Assembly: GCA_964610205.1 (NCBI GenBank)
Contig: CAZSVI010000082.1
Location: 1 to 17,158 of the forward strand
Direction of reading: 5' to 3'
Source of the DNA: CAZSVI01 sp964610205
GTDB lineage: Bacteria; Bacillota; Clostridia; DSM-8532
Length of the DNA: 17,158 nucleotides
Shown here in pieces: positions 1 through 8,030 of the stretch; the stretch's first letter is position 1, and each line of letters starts with the position of its first letter. Below the pieces are notes generated by a model. The model was given only the letters and a program-made list of their open reading frames with translations, made no database searches and had not been told where the DNA came from. A program made the position numbers and the translations under genes.

Positions 1-197
1 CTTCTCAGCCCCTGCGCTTCAGCTTTGCCCTGTTCATTGGTTTGAGGTCTTCTTGATGAAAAAGCCTGTCCTGTCCGTATGCTTTTATCAAATACCTTAA
101 GAAAGCTGTCCCCCTGGGTGTTTTTGTTGTCTTTTAAGCTTGCTGCTTCAGCGTTTGCCTTAAAAGGCATCAATAATTGCTGACTTACATAAACCAT
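1..197 (-). CDS. fliK: FliK-like flagellar hook-length control protein, N-terminal fragment
   Basis: This is the first 65 codons of a minus-strand gene that runs off the left edge. It starts at an ATG (195-197) preceded by an excellent ribosome binding site, GGAGGTGAGG, at 201-210. The visible protein is polar, rich in Gln, Lys and Ala, with no membrane segment (start MVYVSQQLLMPFKANAEAAS). FliK N-termini are poorly conserved, so the sequence alone does not prove identity. The call rests mostly on position: in Firmicute flagellar operons the gene after fliJ and the ylxF-type gene is fliK. If correct, the product is a secreted molecular ruler that measures hook length and switches the export apparatus to filament substrates. 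The conserved C-terminal domain that would confirm this lies outside the window. Confidence 0.6.
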   Translation of the reverse strand, partial: MVYVSQQLLMPFKANAEAASLKDNKNTQGDSFLKVFDKSIRTGQAFSSRRPQTNEQGKAEAQGLR

Positions 198-229
198 TTT
201 CCTCACCTCCTTTCATATTATAGGTTATG

Positions 230-270
230 GGTTACAGGTTTCAGATTCCTTGTATCTGTCACCTGTTACC
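230..270. repeat. Imperfect palindrome across the ylxF-like stop codon
   Basis: GGTTACAGGT (230-239) pairs with ACCTGTTACC (261-270) with one mismatch. Inside it CAGAT (242-246) pairs with ATCTG (254-258), leaving a 7-nt loop. The stop codon of the upstream gene (259-261) lies inside. There is no T-run, so it is not an obvious intrinsic terminator; the downstream fliK-like gene appears to belong to the same operon. It may be an mRNA processing or stability hairpin, or a degenerate intergenic repeat. Confidence 0.5.
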
Positions 271-1107
271 TCCATCCAGCATACTCAACTTCCTGTCTGC
301 CAGACTCCTTAGCAGATCGGCGGCAAAACCTTGTTCCATGTTCTCTATTATTTTGGCTGCAACAACCGGTTTCATTGAACCTATAAGGTCCAGAAGCAAG
401 GGCATATCCTTATTCCCGAGTTCGGTCATGATATTCGCCGCATTTGCCTCATCCATGGATTCATAGGTTTTAGCCAGAGTCTTTAATTCCTGATTAACAA
501 TATCCTCGCTGATAAGCTGCTGATAAATCTCCTGAGCAGCTTGAGGTTCTATTTTCTGAAAATATTCGGTAAAGCCCCCGGGATCTCCTTCGGCGATAAG
601 TCTTGATAGCTCCTTCTTATCCTGTTCCAGTTGAGCTGTTTGTTTCTCGATTTGTTTTAAGGTTTCTTCATTATGTTGTTTCTCTGCCTCCAACTCCACC
701 CGGTGAGTATCTGCTTGTTCCTTCTCCCCTTCATATTTCCGGATGAGCAGATTGGCTTCCTCCAACCTTGCGGCCAAGTCTGAAATCTGGCTGCGGAGCG
801 CGTTATATTTATCAATAAGCTCCTTCTGAGTCAGGTATTTCGGATCATCCGGATCCTCGGTTTCAGGAAGCGGCGGCAACGCATGCCTTAAAACAGGGAC
901 TTTCTGTAAACGCGGACGGAACTGTTCTCCCATTCCATAAATATTATTTTTTAAAACATAATAAAAAGCCCCTCCAAACACTACCACAACGACAAGTATT
1001 GACAGCAGAACGGTCAGCAATCCGTGCAATAACCCTTCCGATCCGCCCTTCCTATCGCTTCCCTGCGGTTTTGGGGCTTCCGCCTTTGTTTTCTTTTTTT
1101 TTGCCAT
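259..1107 (-). CDS. ylxF: MgtE_N-domain membrane-anchored flagellar protein (YlxF/MotE-like)
   Basis: The product has 282 residues. The start ATG at 1107 follows AGGAGAA with good spacing. Layout: a basic N-terminal cytoplasmic patch (MAKKKKTK), one transmembrane helix at about residues 26-51 (rich in Leu and Val), a Pro-rich linker around 70-90, a long coiled coil at about 98-172, and a C-terminal helical region at about 178-272. The C-terminal region has the repeated short helices of the MgtE intracellular N-like domain that FliG and MotE proteins share. In Bacillus subtilis the gene between fliJ and fliK is ylxF, with this same build. Proteins of this type are thought to help flagellar export or stator/rotor assembly at the membrane; the exact role is not established. 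The architecture is seen; the family name is inferred from architecture and position. Confidence 0.75.
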   Translation of the reverse strand: MAKKKKTKAEAPKPQGSDRKGGSEGLLHGLLTVLLSILVVVVVFGGAFYYVLKNNIYGMGEQFRPRLQKVPVLRHALPPLPETEDPDDPKYLTQKELIDKYNALRSQISDLAARLEEANLLIRKYEGEKEQADTHRVELEAEKQHNEETLKQIEKQTAQLEQDKKELSRLIAEGDPGGFTEYFQKIEPQAAQEIYQQLISEDIVNQELKTLAKTYESMDEANAANIMTELGNKDMPLLLDLIGSMKPVVAAKIIENMEQGFAADLLRSLADRKLSMLDGGNR

Positions 1108-1130
1108 GGTTTTCTCCTATGACTTCATAA

Positions 1131-1583
1131 TTAATCCTCATCAGTCTTTTTAGATTCCTTATAATTAACCAATTCGTCAACCAGTAACTGCTCCAGCTTT
1201 TCCTGTTCCTTTTTAAAAACAATCCATTCTTTTTCCTTCAGGTTTTCCAGAACTTTTTTTTCTTTCATTGCTTCAATAAGTCTTTCTCTTATTTTATCGA
1301 CATTTCTTTTTGCTTCTTTAACCCTCTGCTGCTGCTGCTCTTTTCTTTCCTGAATCAGCTTTATATACTCAAGACGCTGCCTTAACTTCAAAATAACCGT
1401 TTTCCGCTCGCCTTCATAACGGTATTCATTTTCCTGTGATTCAATTTCATATTGAAGCTTCCTTAAAATTTCCTTTTGTTTCTCCAATTCCTGTACCGCA
1501 ATACCCAATTCATTTTTTACATTCTTCTCCATATTCTCTTTTACATTTAAAAGAGTCTGAAACCGGTATTTAAACTTTGCCAT
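1131..1583 (-). CDS. fliJ: Flagellar export chaperone FliJ
   Basis: The product has 150 residues from the ATG at 1583, which sits just after a GGGAGGAG ribosome binding site. The frame stays open for 13 codons upstream, but those have no good binding site. The sequence opens MAKFKYRFQTLLNVKE, typical of FliJ, and is almost entirely a charged Lys/Glu/Gln-rich two-stranded coiled coil with a tract of consecutive Gln near the middle (EQQQQ). FliJ is the central stalk-like component of the flagellar type III export ATPase complex. It binds inside the FliI hexamer in a way comparable to the gamma subunit of F1-ATPase and escorts export chaperones. It lies directly after fliI, as usual. A gap of about 100 nt separates the two genes, and I see no feature in it. 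Confidence 0.88.
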   Translation of the reverse strand: MAKFKYRFQTLLNVKENMEKNVKNELGIAVQELEKQKEILRKLQYEIESQENEYRYEGERKTVILKLRQRLEYIKLIQERKEQQQQRVKEAKRNVDKIRERLIEAMKEKKVLENLKEKEWIVFKKEQEKLEQLLVDELVNYKESKKTDED

Positions 1584-1684
1584 AACTCCTCCCTGAAATA
1601 ACGCTGGGTGGCATAATACCAATACGAATAACTAAAGCCACAGAGTCGAAATCTACGAATTGAATAAAACAGATATGCCTGATA

Positions 1685-3028
1685 CTATTCAACATCATCC
1701 GAAATCAACAGTTTTTCCATTGACTCCAAAGTATCCTGAAGGGTAAACCTTTCCGCGGTCTCCTGCATTAAAAATGCATTGATTTTATCTATAACGGATA
1801 CAGCCCTGTCTATCTCTTTACTGCTTCCTTTGACATAGGCGCCTACATTAATCAGATCCTCCGCTTCCATGTATACGGCAAGGTTCTTCCGTATCTCATT
1901 TGCCAGCTTCTTGTGCGGTATCGAAGCTATATCATTCATCACACGGCTGATGCTTTCAAGAACATCTACAGCCGGATAATGATTACGGTGAGCCATTTGC
2001 CGGGATAAAACAATATGTCCGTCCAGAATACTCCTTGCCGTATCAGTAACAGGTTCCGACATGTCATCACCATCTACCAGTACGGTATATAGTCCCGTTA
2101 TGGAACCTTTACTCGATGTTCCTGAACGTTCCAAAAGCTTGGGCATAACCGAAAAAACAGAAGGGGTATACCCTCTGGATACGGGCGGTTCTCCGACCGC
2201 CAGACCAATCTCCCGTTGAGCCATTGAAAATCGGGTGAGTGAATCCATTAAAAGGAGAACATCCTTTCCCTGATTCCGGAAATATTCAGCAATCGCAGTT
2301 GCCACAAGCGCCCCCTTTTTGCGTACAAGCGCAGGCTGATCCGAGGTTGCGACAACAACAACGGACCGGTTAAGACCCTCTTCCATAAGATCCCTTTCCA
2401 GAAAGTCCCTTACTTCTCTTCCCCGCTCTCCTATTAATGCAATAACATTAACATCCGCTTTGGTATTTCTGGCGATCATACCAATGAGAGTGCTTTTCCC
2501 AACACCACTTCCTGCAAAAATCCCCATCCTCTGGCCTTTCCCGATCGTCAGAAGACTATCAATACACCTTACACCCATAGGAAGTATCTGATGAATTCTG
2601 GGCCGCTTCAACGGGTGTGGGGGAGCATTGTTTACAGGATAATACCCACTTATTTCTAACCTTCCCTTTCCGTCAATAGGGTTGCCCAAGCCATCCAATA
2701 CCCTGCCCAGCAGCCCGTTGCCAACACCTACGGATAATTCCATCCCTGTCGCAATTACATCACTTCCGGGGCCTATTCCATCCATTTCACCCAGAGGCAT
2801 CAGCAGGACACTTTTATCTCTGAATCCCACTACTTCGGCAAGTATTTCGCTTTTGGATCCGGAATTTATAATTCGGCATAATTGACCTACATGAGTCTGC
2901 GGCCCGTTTGATTCTATGGTTAAACCCACTACCTTGGCAACCTGTCCTCTGAAGCAGACAAATTGTTTTATATGAAGTATTTCTTTATATTTCTTAAGAT
3001 TTACCGGAATTGTCATATATGCCACCAT
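1685..3028 (-). CDS. fliI: Flagellum-specific ATPase FliI
   Basis: The product is 447 residues, close to the usual 430-450. It hydrolyses ATP in the flagellar type III export apparatus at the inner face of the cytoplasmic membrane and is related to F1 beta subunits. Seen: Walker A AGSGVGKST at residues 172-180, GERGREV at 200-206 with the catalytic Glu203, Walker B VLLLMD at 257-262, and the ATPase alpha/beta signature PAVDVLESIS at 352-361. The N-terminal beta-barrel spans roughly 20-95. The ATG at 3028 overlaps the end of fliH by 35 nt, which suggests translational coupling. A second ATG at 3016 (residue 5) follows GGTGG and is an equally plausible start. Confidence 0.97.
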   Translation of the reverse strand: MVAYMTIPVNLKKYKEILHIKQFVCFRGQVAKVVGLTIESNGPQTHVGQLCRIINSGSKSEILAEVVGFRDKSVLLMPLGEMDGIGPGSDVIATGMELSVGVGNGLLGRVLDGLGNPIDGKGRLEISGYYPVNNAPPHPLKRPRIHQILPMGVRCIDSLLTIGKGQRMGIFAGSGVGKSTLIGMIARNTKADVNVIALIGERGREVRDFLERDLMEEGLNRSVVVVATSDQPALVRKKGALVATAIAEYFRNQGKDVLLLMDSLTRFSMAQREIGLAVGEPPVSRGYTPSVFSVMPKLLERSGTSSKGSITGLYTVLVDGDDMSEPVTDTARSILDGHIVLSRQMAHRNHYPAVDVLESISRVMNDIASIPHKKLANEIRKNLAVYMEAEDLINVGAYVKGSSKEIDRAVSVIDKINAFLMQETAERFTLQDTLESMEKLLISDDVE

Positions 3029-3812
3029 TACCTTCGGAAGTTACCTGCTCATCTTCCGGCTCATACCCGAGAAGATCCCTGAATGAACTTTCAACACCCG
3101 CAAGCTGGGTTTCAATACCGCCGTCCACTGAACCAAAACCTGTTTCAACAAGGCAATCTCCCTTTTTCAGGGAACTGTCCTTTTTTAAAATTAAATCCCT
3201 GATGTTTTTATTTTCCTGAAGGAACTTTTCCTTGTTGTTATCAGCATAATCGTAATCATCCGGGCATACCCGGACAACAACCTCATCTATTGAGGCATTT
3301 CCCAGCATGGCTGTACGAATAAGTCCCATAATGACATCCTTGTTTTGCGTTAACTCCATGCCTATGACTTTACGCGCAATTTCTAGGATGGTTTCAACCA
3401 TTTCCCCCTCCAGGGCTAAGATAGTGTTTTCATATGCCTCCTGCGCTTTTACCCTCATGCTTTCAGCTTCATCCAAAAGGCTCTGATAGTGTTGTCTTGC
3501 CAGGGCTTCACCTGTTCTGTAGCCTTCTTCCTTTGCACTCTGTTCAACCTCAAGCATATGAACCATAACTTTTTCCTGGGTAGACTCAAGTATATTACCA
3601 GCTTCCCTGTTCGCCTCCTGAACAATCCTTTCGGCCTCGTCCCTGGCTTTAACAAGAATGGCTTCGGCTTCCTGTTCGGCGTTAATTTTAGGGTCAGGAG
3701 CCGTTTCCATTTTTTCCGGTGAATGAAAAAACTTTTTCGGTTTAACCGGATACGGATTACCCATACTCACCTGATATTTTTTATACACATTGTGGCCATA
3801 TGCGTTATACAA
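2994..3812 (-). CDS. fliH: Flagellar assembly protein FliH
   Basis: The product has 272 residues. The best start is a TTG at 3812 that overlaps the last codons of fliG and follows GGCGGAGGAGA with 9-nt spacing. Internal GTG or ATG codons lack a comparable site. An N-terminal low-complexity stretch (about 1-40) is followed by a long charged Ala/Glu coiled coil at about 40-135 (with repeats such as EAEAILVKARDEAERI), then the globular C-terminal V-ATPase E-subunit-like domain (about 140-250, including EIARKVIGMELTQNKD). FliH dimers act as the peripheral stalk of the export complex: they bind FliI, restrain its ATPase activity and tether it to the C-ring. The fliG-fliH-fliI order and the overlaps on both sides support the call. 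Confidence 0.92.
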   Translation of the reverse strand: MYNAYGHNVYKKYQVSMGNPYPVKPKKFFHSPEKMETAPDPKINAEQEAEAILVKARDEAERIVQEANREAGNILESTQEKVMVHMLEVEQSAKEEGYRTGEALARQHYQSLLDEAESMRVKAQEAYENTILALEGEMVETILEIARKVIGMELTQNKDVIMGLIRTAMLGNASIDEVVVRVCPDDYDYADNNKEKFLQENKNIRDLILKKDSSLKKGDCLVETGFGSVDGGIETQLAGVESSFRDLLGYEPEDEQVTSEGNGGIYDNSGKS

Positions 3813-4833
3813 CTATTTCGTCTCCTCCGCCTCTGGAAATAATAATTTCTCCTGCGTCCTCCAGTTTCCGTATGACATTTACTATCTTCTGCTGGGCTTC
3901 TTCCACATCCTTCAATCTGACCGGACCCATAAACTCGATATCTTCCTTAATCATTTCAGACAAACGCTTCGACATGTTGTTGTATATAACATTCTGCACC
4001 TCTTCGGTGGCACCCTTTAAAGCAACAGCAAGCTGGCTGTTGTCCACCTCGCGCAAAAAGCGTTGAATAGAGCGGTTATCAAGCTGCAGTATATCTTCGA
4101 ATACAAACATCCTTTTCCTTATTTCTTCAGCCAAATCAGCATCTTCTATTTCAAGCGTTTCCATTATGAATTTTTCAGTTCCGCGATCAACGGAGTTTAA
4201 AACATCAACAATAGCCTGCAGCCCGCCGGTCGCGGTATAATCCTCCGTAACAAGAGAGGACAGTTTTTTCTCAAGAACCCGTTCAACTTCCTTGATTATT
4301 TCTGGCGATGTTCTGTCCATTATCGCAATACGCCGGGCTACATCCGCCTGCTTGTCCTGCGGTAATGATGATAAAACAACCGCCGCCTGCTGTGGTTTCA
4401 GATAGGCAAGTATCAGGGCAATTGTCTGCGGGTGTTCACTCTGAATAAAGTTCAGAACCTGGGACGGATCGGCTTTCCGGACAAAGTCAAAAGGTCTGAC
4501 TTGAAGCGAAACGGTAAGTTTGTTAATGATTTCCATTGTTTTTTCGGTACCAAGGGCTTTTTCCAGGATATCCTTTGCATAGCCGATACCGCCTTCGGCT
4601 ATATATTCCTGCGCAAGACATATCTGGTAAAATTCTTCCAGAATTTTATCCTTGTCCTGAGGTGATACACTTCGTATATTTGCGATCTCCAGTGTTAACT
4701 GCTCAATTTCATCCTCTTTCAGATGTTTGAAAATCTGAGCGGATCGCTCCGGCCCCAGGGTTATTAAAAGCATTGCCGCCTTTTCTCTCCCGGAATATTC
4801 CCTTGTAATTTCTCCCCGGGCTCCTACTGCCAA
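3805..4833 (-). CDS. fliG: Flagellar motor switch protein FliG
   Basis: FliG is the rotor protein that binds FliF, forms the upper C-ring and meets the stator. The product is 342 residues from a TTG at 4833, in the usual 330-345 range. The frame stays open to a TTG at 4848, but that codon is itself part of the ribosome binding site GGAGGTG; the site lies exactly 6 nt before the TTG at 4833, so the shorter form is preferred. Seen: FliF-binding N-domain about 10-100, middle-domain EHPQTIALIL at 133-142, Gly-Gly hinge at 203-204, and the C-terminal MFVFEDI motif at 242-248 followed by the charged torque helix region about 255-335. Its stop overlaps the start of fliH. Confidence 0.95.
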   Translation of the reverse strand: MAVGARGEITREYSGREKAAMLLITLGPERSAQIFKHLKEDEIEQLTLEIANIRSVSPQDKDKILEEFYQICLAQEYIAEGGIGYAKDILEKALGTEKTMEIINKLTVSLQVRPFDFVRKADPSQVLNFIQSEHPQTIALILAYLKPQQAAVVLSSLPQDKQADVARRIAIMDRTSPEIIKEVERVLEKKLSSLVTEDYTATGGLQAIVDVLNSVDRGTEKFIMETLEIEDADLAEEIRKRMFVFEDILQLDNRSIQRFLREVDNSQLAVALKGATEEVQNVIYNNMSKRLSEMIKEDIEFMGPVRLKDVEEAQQKIVNVIRKLEDAGEIIISRGGGDEIVV

Positions 4834-4887
4834 AGTCACCACCTCCAAACAACCTTTTTTTTGACCTGTTGTGTTAGTTGATCAAAG

Positions 4888-4913
4888 ACATCCGCGGGGC
4901 CTGGTCCGGATGT
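4888..4913 (-). other. Hairpin in the unusually long fliF-fliG spacer
   Basis: The spacer from 4834 to 4973 is 140 nt, much longer than most junctions in this operon, and holds no convincing ORF. It contains a 7-bp perfect GC-containing stem, ACATCCG with CGGATGT, around a 12-nt G/C-rich loop. No T-run follows on the minus strand until an A-rich stretch before the fliG ribosome binding site, so it is not a standard terminator. It could be an mRNA processing or stability element that sets the FliF:FliG ratio; that is inference. Confidence 0.4.
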
Positions 4914-4973
4914 TTCAGTCCTTGGACAACAAAGCACTTACTACTACACACGACTTATGATACATTTACACTC

Positions 4974-6545
4974 TTAATCCCATTCTTCCGTAAGCCAGTT
5001 TCTAAGGAGTTGTGCAACAGCATCAGGCTTGGATGCAACAAATTTTTCTATTTGCTCCTTCAATTCGTTGGATTCTCCAAGTTCGATATTGGGAAGACCC
5101 AATTTGTGTTTTTCGGGAACAACAAATTGAGGCCCTTCAACAGCAGTCTCCGGCATAAATTCCTCTTCTTCCTTTTTCTTTCCGGGAACAAGAAGTAAAG
5201 CCATAACCCCCAATAATACCAGCATAAGTATATACAAACCAAATTGCTCCAGGAAACGGCTGAGTGAATCCGTAAACTTGACCTCGGGAACAACCTGGGG
5301 CGCCAGCTTCTGAATGCTGACCGATATGTTTCTTGTGGGAAGTCCCATTGCATTTCCCGCGTCCTGCCTTATCTGATCAATGTATTCTGTTGTCAGAGCA
5401 TCGGCATTATCAACCTGATGACCATACCATAACGTGATTGTAGCTGTTGATTCATCCGAAATAAGTTTACCCAAAGCTTTCTGGCTTTCAATTTCTTTTT
5501 CGTTAAACAAACGTTCTTCGATGTTCTGTTCCTTCTCATAAATGGAAGCTCCCGAAGTATCAAACTGATAGGAAGCCACACCTGGATTACTATCCAATCC
5601 GGGGGATTCCCCGCCTTCCTTGCTTTCAAGTTTCTCCTCAAGGGTTTCCCGTGTTTTCACAAAGCCTTCACCATCGCTGTCGGGTGCTGTAAATTGAACC
5701 TCTTTGCTGTTTAATATATCAAAATCCAGCTTTGCGCTGACCGTAACACTCATGGTATCAAAATTCGCGTTCTGAGCCATTCCAATACGAAAATGCTTAT
5801 ACAGCTTCTGTTCCATCTCCATTTCACGGTTGCGGCGCATTTCCTCCTGGGTACCTGCAACCCCAATGGACGAATTACTTTGTGTATTATTTAAAGGATT
5901 CAGAAATTCATCTACAAGTATAATATTATCCTTTGGAATTCCAATGGAAGCGGCAACTACTCTGGCAGCAGCCTCCACCTGTTCGGGTGTAAGTGTTCCC
6001 TTTGTTTTCAGAGATACAAAAGCCGAGCCTTGTTCCGTTCCATTACTCCTGGAAGCCCAATAAGTTTTCTCCGGCTTTGTATATTGAACTGAGGCGTCCA
6101 ACACATTCTCGAACTTTTTAAGCTTATACACCAGATTTGTTTGCTCAAACTGCCTCCAAAGCTTGGCCTTATCCTCTTCTGTAGTAGTGAGAGACAACTT
6201 GGACCAGCTTTGATCAAATATTACATCAGGACTTATCAGACCTGCCTGACTGGCAAGATCAAATTCAATATCGGTTTTCTTTCTGCTGTCTACAAGAATC
6301 TGGTTTGCTGCCTTCTTGTAATGGATTCCATTAGTGTCCAGATATTCAACAATGGATTTTATGTCATAATCGTTGCTGCTTTCCAGAAGCGGAACATATG
6401 TAACCCTTAAGCTTAAAATTAAAGTGAATATAACCGAAGCTGCGATAACTCCCGCAGTGATATATATTCGTGTCTTTTGGCTTCTTTCCAGTTCCCTCCA
6501 GTAATCCTTCAATTTGTTCCATAAATTTACCAAACCTTCAGGCAT
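4974..6545 (-). CDS. fliF: Flagellar MS-ring protein FliF
   Basis: The product has 523 residues. The start ATG at 6545 follows GGAGGG with 7-nt spacing. FliF forms the membrane MS ring on which the rotor, export gate and rod assemble. Seen: transmembrane helix 1 at about 26-46, a periplasmic/external ring-building region of YscJ type (about 48-215), a more variable Gly/Ser/Glu-rich segment near 285-340, transmembrane helix 2 at about 436-454 followed by a basic-acidic stop (GKKKEEEEF), and a C-terminal tail ending QLLRNWLTEEWD, the classic FliG-binding motif. The length is typical. Upstream it is separated from fliE by 42 nt; downstream lies the 140-nt spacer before fliG. Confidence 0.97.
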   Translation of the reverse strand: MPEGLVNLWNKLKDYWRELERSQKTRIYITAGVIAASVIFTLILSLRVTYVPLLESSNDYDIKSIVEYLDTNGIHYKKAANQILVDSRKKTDIEFDLASQAGLISPDVIFDQSWSKLSLTTTEEDKAKLWRQFEQTNLVYKLKKFENVLDASVQYTKPEKTYWASRSNGTEQGSAFVSLKTKGTLTPEQVEAAARVVAASIGIPKDNIILVDEFLNPLNNTQSNSSIGVAGTQEEMRRNREMEMEQKLYKHFRIGMAQNANFDTMSVTVSAKLDFDILNSKEVQFTAPDSDGEGFVKTRETLEEKLESKEGGESPGLDSNPGVASYQFDTSGASIYEKEQNIEERLFNEKEIESQKALGKLISDESTATITLWYGHQVDNADALTTEYIDQIRQDAGNAMGLPTRNISVSIQKLAPQVVPEVKFTDSLSRFLEQFGLYILMLVLLGVMALLLVPGKKKEEEEFMPETAVEGPQFVVPEKHKLGLPNIELGESNELKEQIEKFVASKPDAVAQLLRNWLTEEWD

Positions 6546-6587
6546 ATCTTTTCCCTCCAGACGGGCTTTTTCTTATGTTTGTATGTT

Positions 6588-6887
6588 TTATACCTGCATT
6601 CTCATAATTTCATTATAGGCTTCCAGTACTTTGTTTCTTACTTCAATGACCATGTCCAGAGATATGGAGGCTTTTTCAGCAGCTATAAGAACTGAATGGA
6701 TGTTATCGGTCCTTCCCGCTATAAAATCATCAGTAATGCTATCCGACTCTTTTTCCAGTCTGCTGACATTCCGGACAGCTTCCATAAGCATATCCCCAAA
6801 ACCGGATTTTTCTTCCACCCGCCCGCTTACAGGCGAACTCTGGACTAACAGGTTTTGATGTAATGTGGATAATCCCGATATATTCAA
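6588..6887 (-). CDS. fliE: Flagellar hook-basal body complex protein FliE
   Basis: The product has 99 residues, normal for FliE (about 100). The start is a TTG at 6887, 6 nt after a strong GGAGGAG ribosome binding site; no ATG lies in a better place. The C-terminal half has the family pattern (DMVIEVRNKVLEAYNEIMRM), preceded by a SVLIAAEKASISL stretch. FliE links the MS ring to the proximal rod and is needed to open export of rod proteins. It lies between flgC and fliF as in most Firmicutes, 26 nt after flgC. Confidence 0.95.
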   Translation of the reverse strand: MNISGLSTLHQNLLVQSSPVSGRVEEKSGFGDMLMEAVRNVSRLEKESDSITDDFIAGRTDNIHSVLIAAEKASISLDMVIEVRNKVLEAYNEIMRMQV

Positions 6888-6913
6888 CTCTTACTCCTCC
6901 TTTTATCTTTTGC

Positions 6914-7357
6914 TTATTTTCCTATCTCCAGAGCTTTCGATGCCATTGATTTAGATGTGTTTATGGCAGTTACGCTTGCTTCATAAGCTCTTGCCGCAGA
7001 AATCATATTCACCATTTCGGTAACAACCTCCACATTAGGCATTTCAACAATACCATTTTCATCGGCATCGGGATGGCCAGGATCGTATACGCTTTTAAAC
7101 GGAGTTTGATCCTCAACTATTCGTGATACCCTTACTCCGCCATTTGTAAACAGTTCGCGACTGGCTTTCGATAAATAGGATGAAAACGGTGCATTTCCAT
7201 TCTGTGCCTCAAAAATGACTGTCTTTCTACGGTATGGAGTTCCTTCTTCGCTTCGTGTCGTACTTGCATTTGCTATGTTTTCCGAAATGGTGTCCATTCT
7301 AAGGCGCTGGGCGGTTAATGCGGAAGCGCTGCTTTCCATTGCACTGAAAAAACCCAT
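6914..7357 (-). CDS. flgC: Flagellar basal-body rod protein FlgC
   Basis: The product has 147 residues. The ATG at 7357 follows GGGGGAGG. FlgC is a proximal rod subunit exported through the flagellar type III system. The N-terminal rod signature is clear: ALTAQRLRMDTISENIANA at about residues 13-31, followed by the TPYRRKTVIFEA segment. The C-terminal helix with VNMISAARAYEASVTAINT and terminal KALEIGK is typical of the rod/hook family. Only 6 nt separate it from the flgB stop, so the two are tightly coupled and probably made together. Confidence 0.97.
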   Translation of the reverse strand: MGFFSAMESSASALTAQRLRMDTISENIANASTTRSEEGTPYRRKTVIFEAQNGNAPFSSYLSKASRELFTNGGVRVSRIVEDQTPFKSVYDPGHPDADENGIVEMPNVEVVTEMVNMISAARAYEASVTAINTSKSMASKALEIGK

Positions 7358-7363
7358 GATTTA

Positions 7364-7744
7364 TTACCTCCCCCGTATTACGGTTCTGATTTTATTTAAT
7401 TCGCCGCTTATTCTCTGTATCAATGTGTTATATCGTAAAGTATTCATAGCCATTTGTGCCATTTCTCTCTCTATATCCACATTATTCCCATCCAGACGAT
7501 AGCTGTAGCTTTCATGATCTTCCACAACCTTGATATCTCCGTCGCCCTGAAGCCGTGTTTTACCATTGGAAATACGGCTCAGCTTCATTTCAGAGTCAAG
7601 ATATTCCTCAAATTTTACTTCTTTTCTTTTATATCCGGGCGTATCGACATTCGCAATGTTTTGTGAAATGATATCATTTCGTACCCATGCGGCATCCAAT
7701 GACTTTTCTATTAGATTATTTTGAAAAAGTAATTTGTTCAGCAA
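7364..7744 (-). CDS. flgB: Flagellar basal-body rod protein FlgB
   Basis: The product has 126 residues from a TTG at 7744, placed 6 nt after the ribosome binding site AGAGGTG. The frame is open to a GTG at 7753, but that GTG overlaps the binding site, so the TTG is preferred. FlgB is a proximal rod protein. Seen: the rod N-terminal signature with NDIISQNIANVDTPGYKRKE at about 23-42 and the C-terminal DGNNVDIEREMAQMA segment typical of FlgB. It is the first gene of the flagellar operon in this window; codY, which precedes flgB in B. subtilis, is absent here, and transcription appears to start in the 7745-8030 spacer. Confidence 0.95.
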   Translation of the reverse strand: MLNKLLFQNNLIEKSLDAAWVRNDIISQNIANVDTPGYKRKEVKFEEYLDSEMKLSRISNGKTRLQGDGDIKVVEDHESYSYRLDGNNVDIEREMAQMAMNTLRYNTLIQRISGELNKIRTVIRGR

Positions 7745-7833
7745 AAGAATCACCTCTTAAAGAATAAATATTCTTCTTTTCTTTTGTAATGGCAAAATAT
7801 GCCACATAAAAATGGATAATCTAGCCTAAGCAT

Positions 7834-7862
7834 ATATTATCACACTGTTTGTAAAAATACAA
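7834..7862 (-). promoter_or_regulatory. Putative sigma-A promoter of the flagellar operon
   Basis: On the minus strand TTGTAT (7857-7862) and TAATAT (7834-7839) are separated by exactly 17 nt. This is a good vegetative promoter about 90 nt upstream of flgB. A sigma-D/FliA-type promoter (TAAA with GCCGATAT) is not visible, as expected for early flagellar genes. Confidence 0.55.
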
Positions 7863-7912
7863 CAAAAGTCCGTTATAAAAGGTTGAAAAAAACGTTATTT
7901 TTCATTAATTTG

Positions 7913-7921
7913 TGGTATAAT
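7913..7921 (+). promoter_or_regulatory. Putative extended -10 promoter for the divergent plus-strand genes
   Basis: The sequence TGGTATAAT has a perfect TATAAT (7916-7921) with a TG extension one base upstream. The -35 region is weak (CGTTAT at 7893-7898, 17-nt spacing). It would give a leader of about 100 nt ahead of the 62-residue ORF at 8031. The spacer 7745-8030 otherwise holds only AT-rich sequence. Confidence 0.5.
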
Positions 7922-8030
7922 GTCAACAGGTGAAGATTTTTTTGAAACGCCTCGTTATAAATATTTTTATTCGTGAGACAATATATACTGCAAAATTTTA
8001 ATATATTTAAATGTACGGGAGGGAATATGA

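Noticed and set aside
4834..4973. c-di-GMP or other known riboswitch between fliF and fliG
   Set aside because: The hairpin is short and I do not find the conserved core of the c-di-GMP-I riboswitch; a short ORF there (about 15 codons) also lacks a ribosome binding site.
7745..7960. Sigma-D (FliA) promoter for the flagellar operon
   Set aside because: No TAAA with a GCCGATAT-type -10 is seen. A sigma-A-type promoter with ideal spacing explains the position better.
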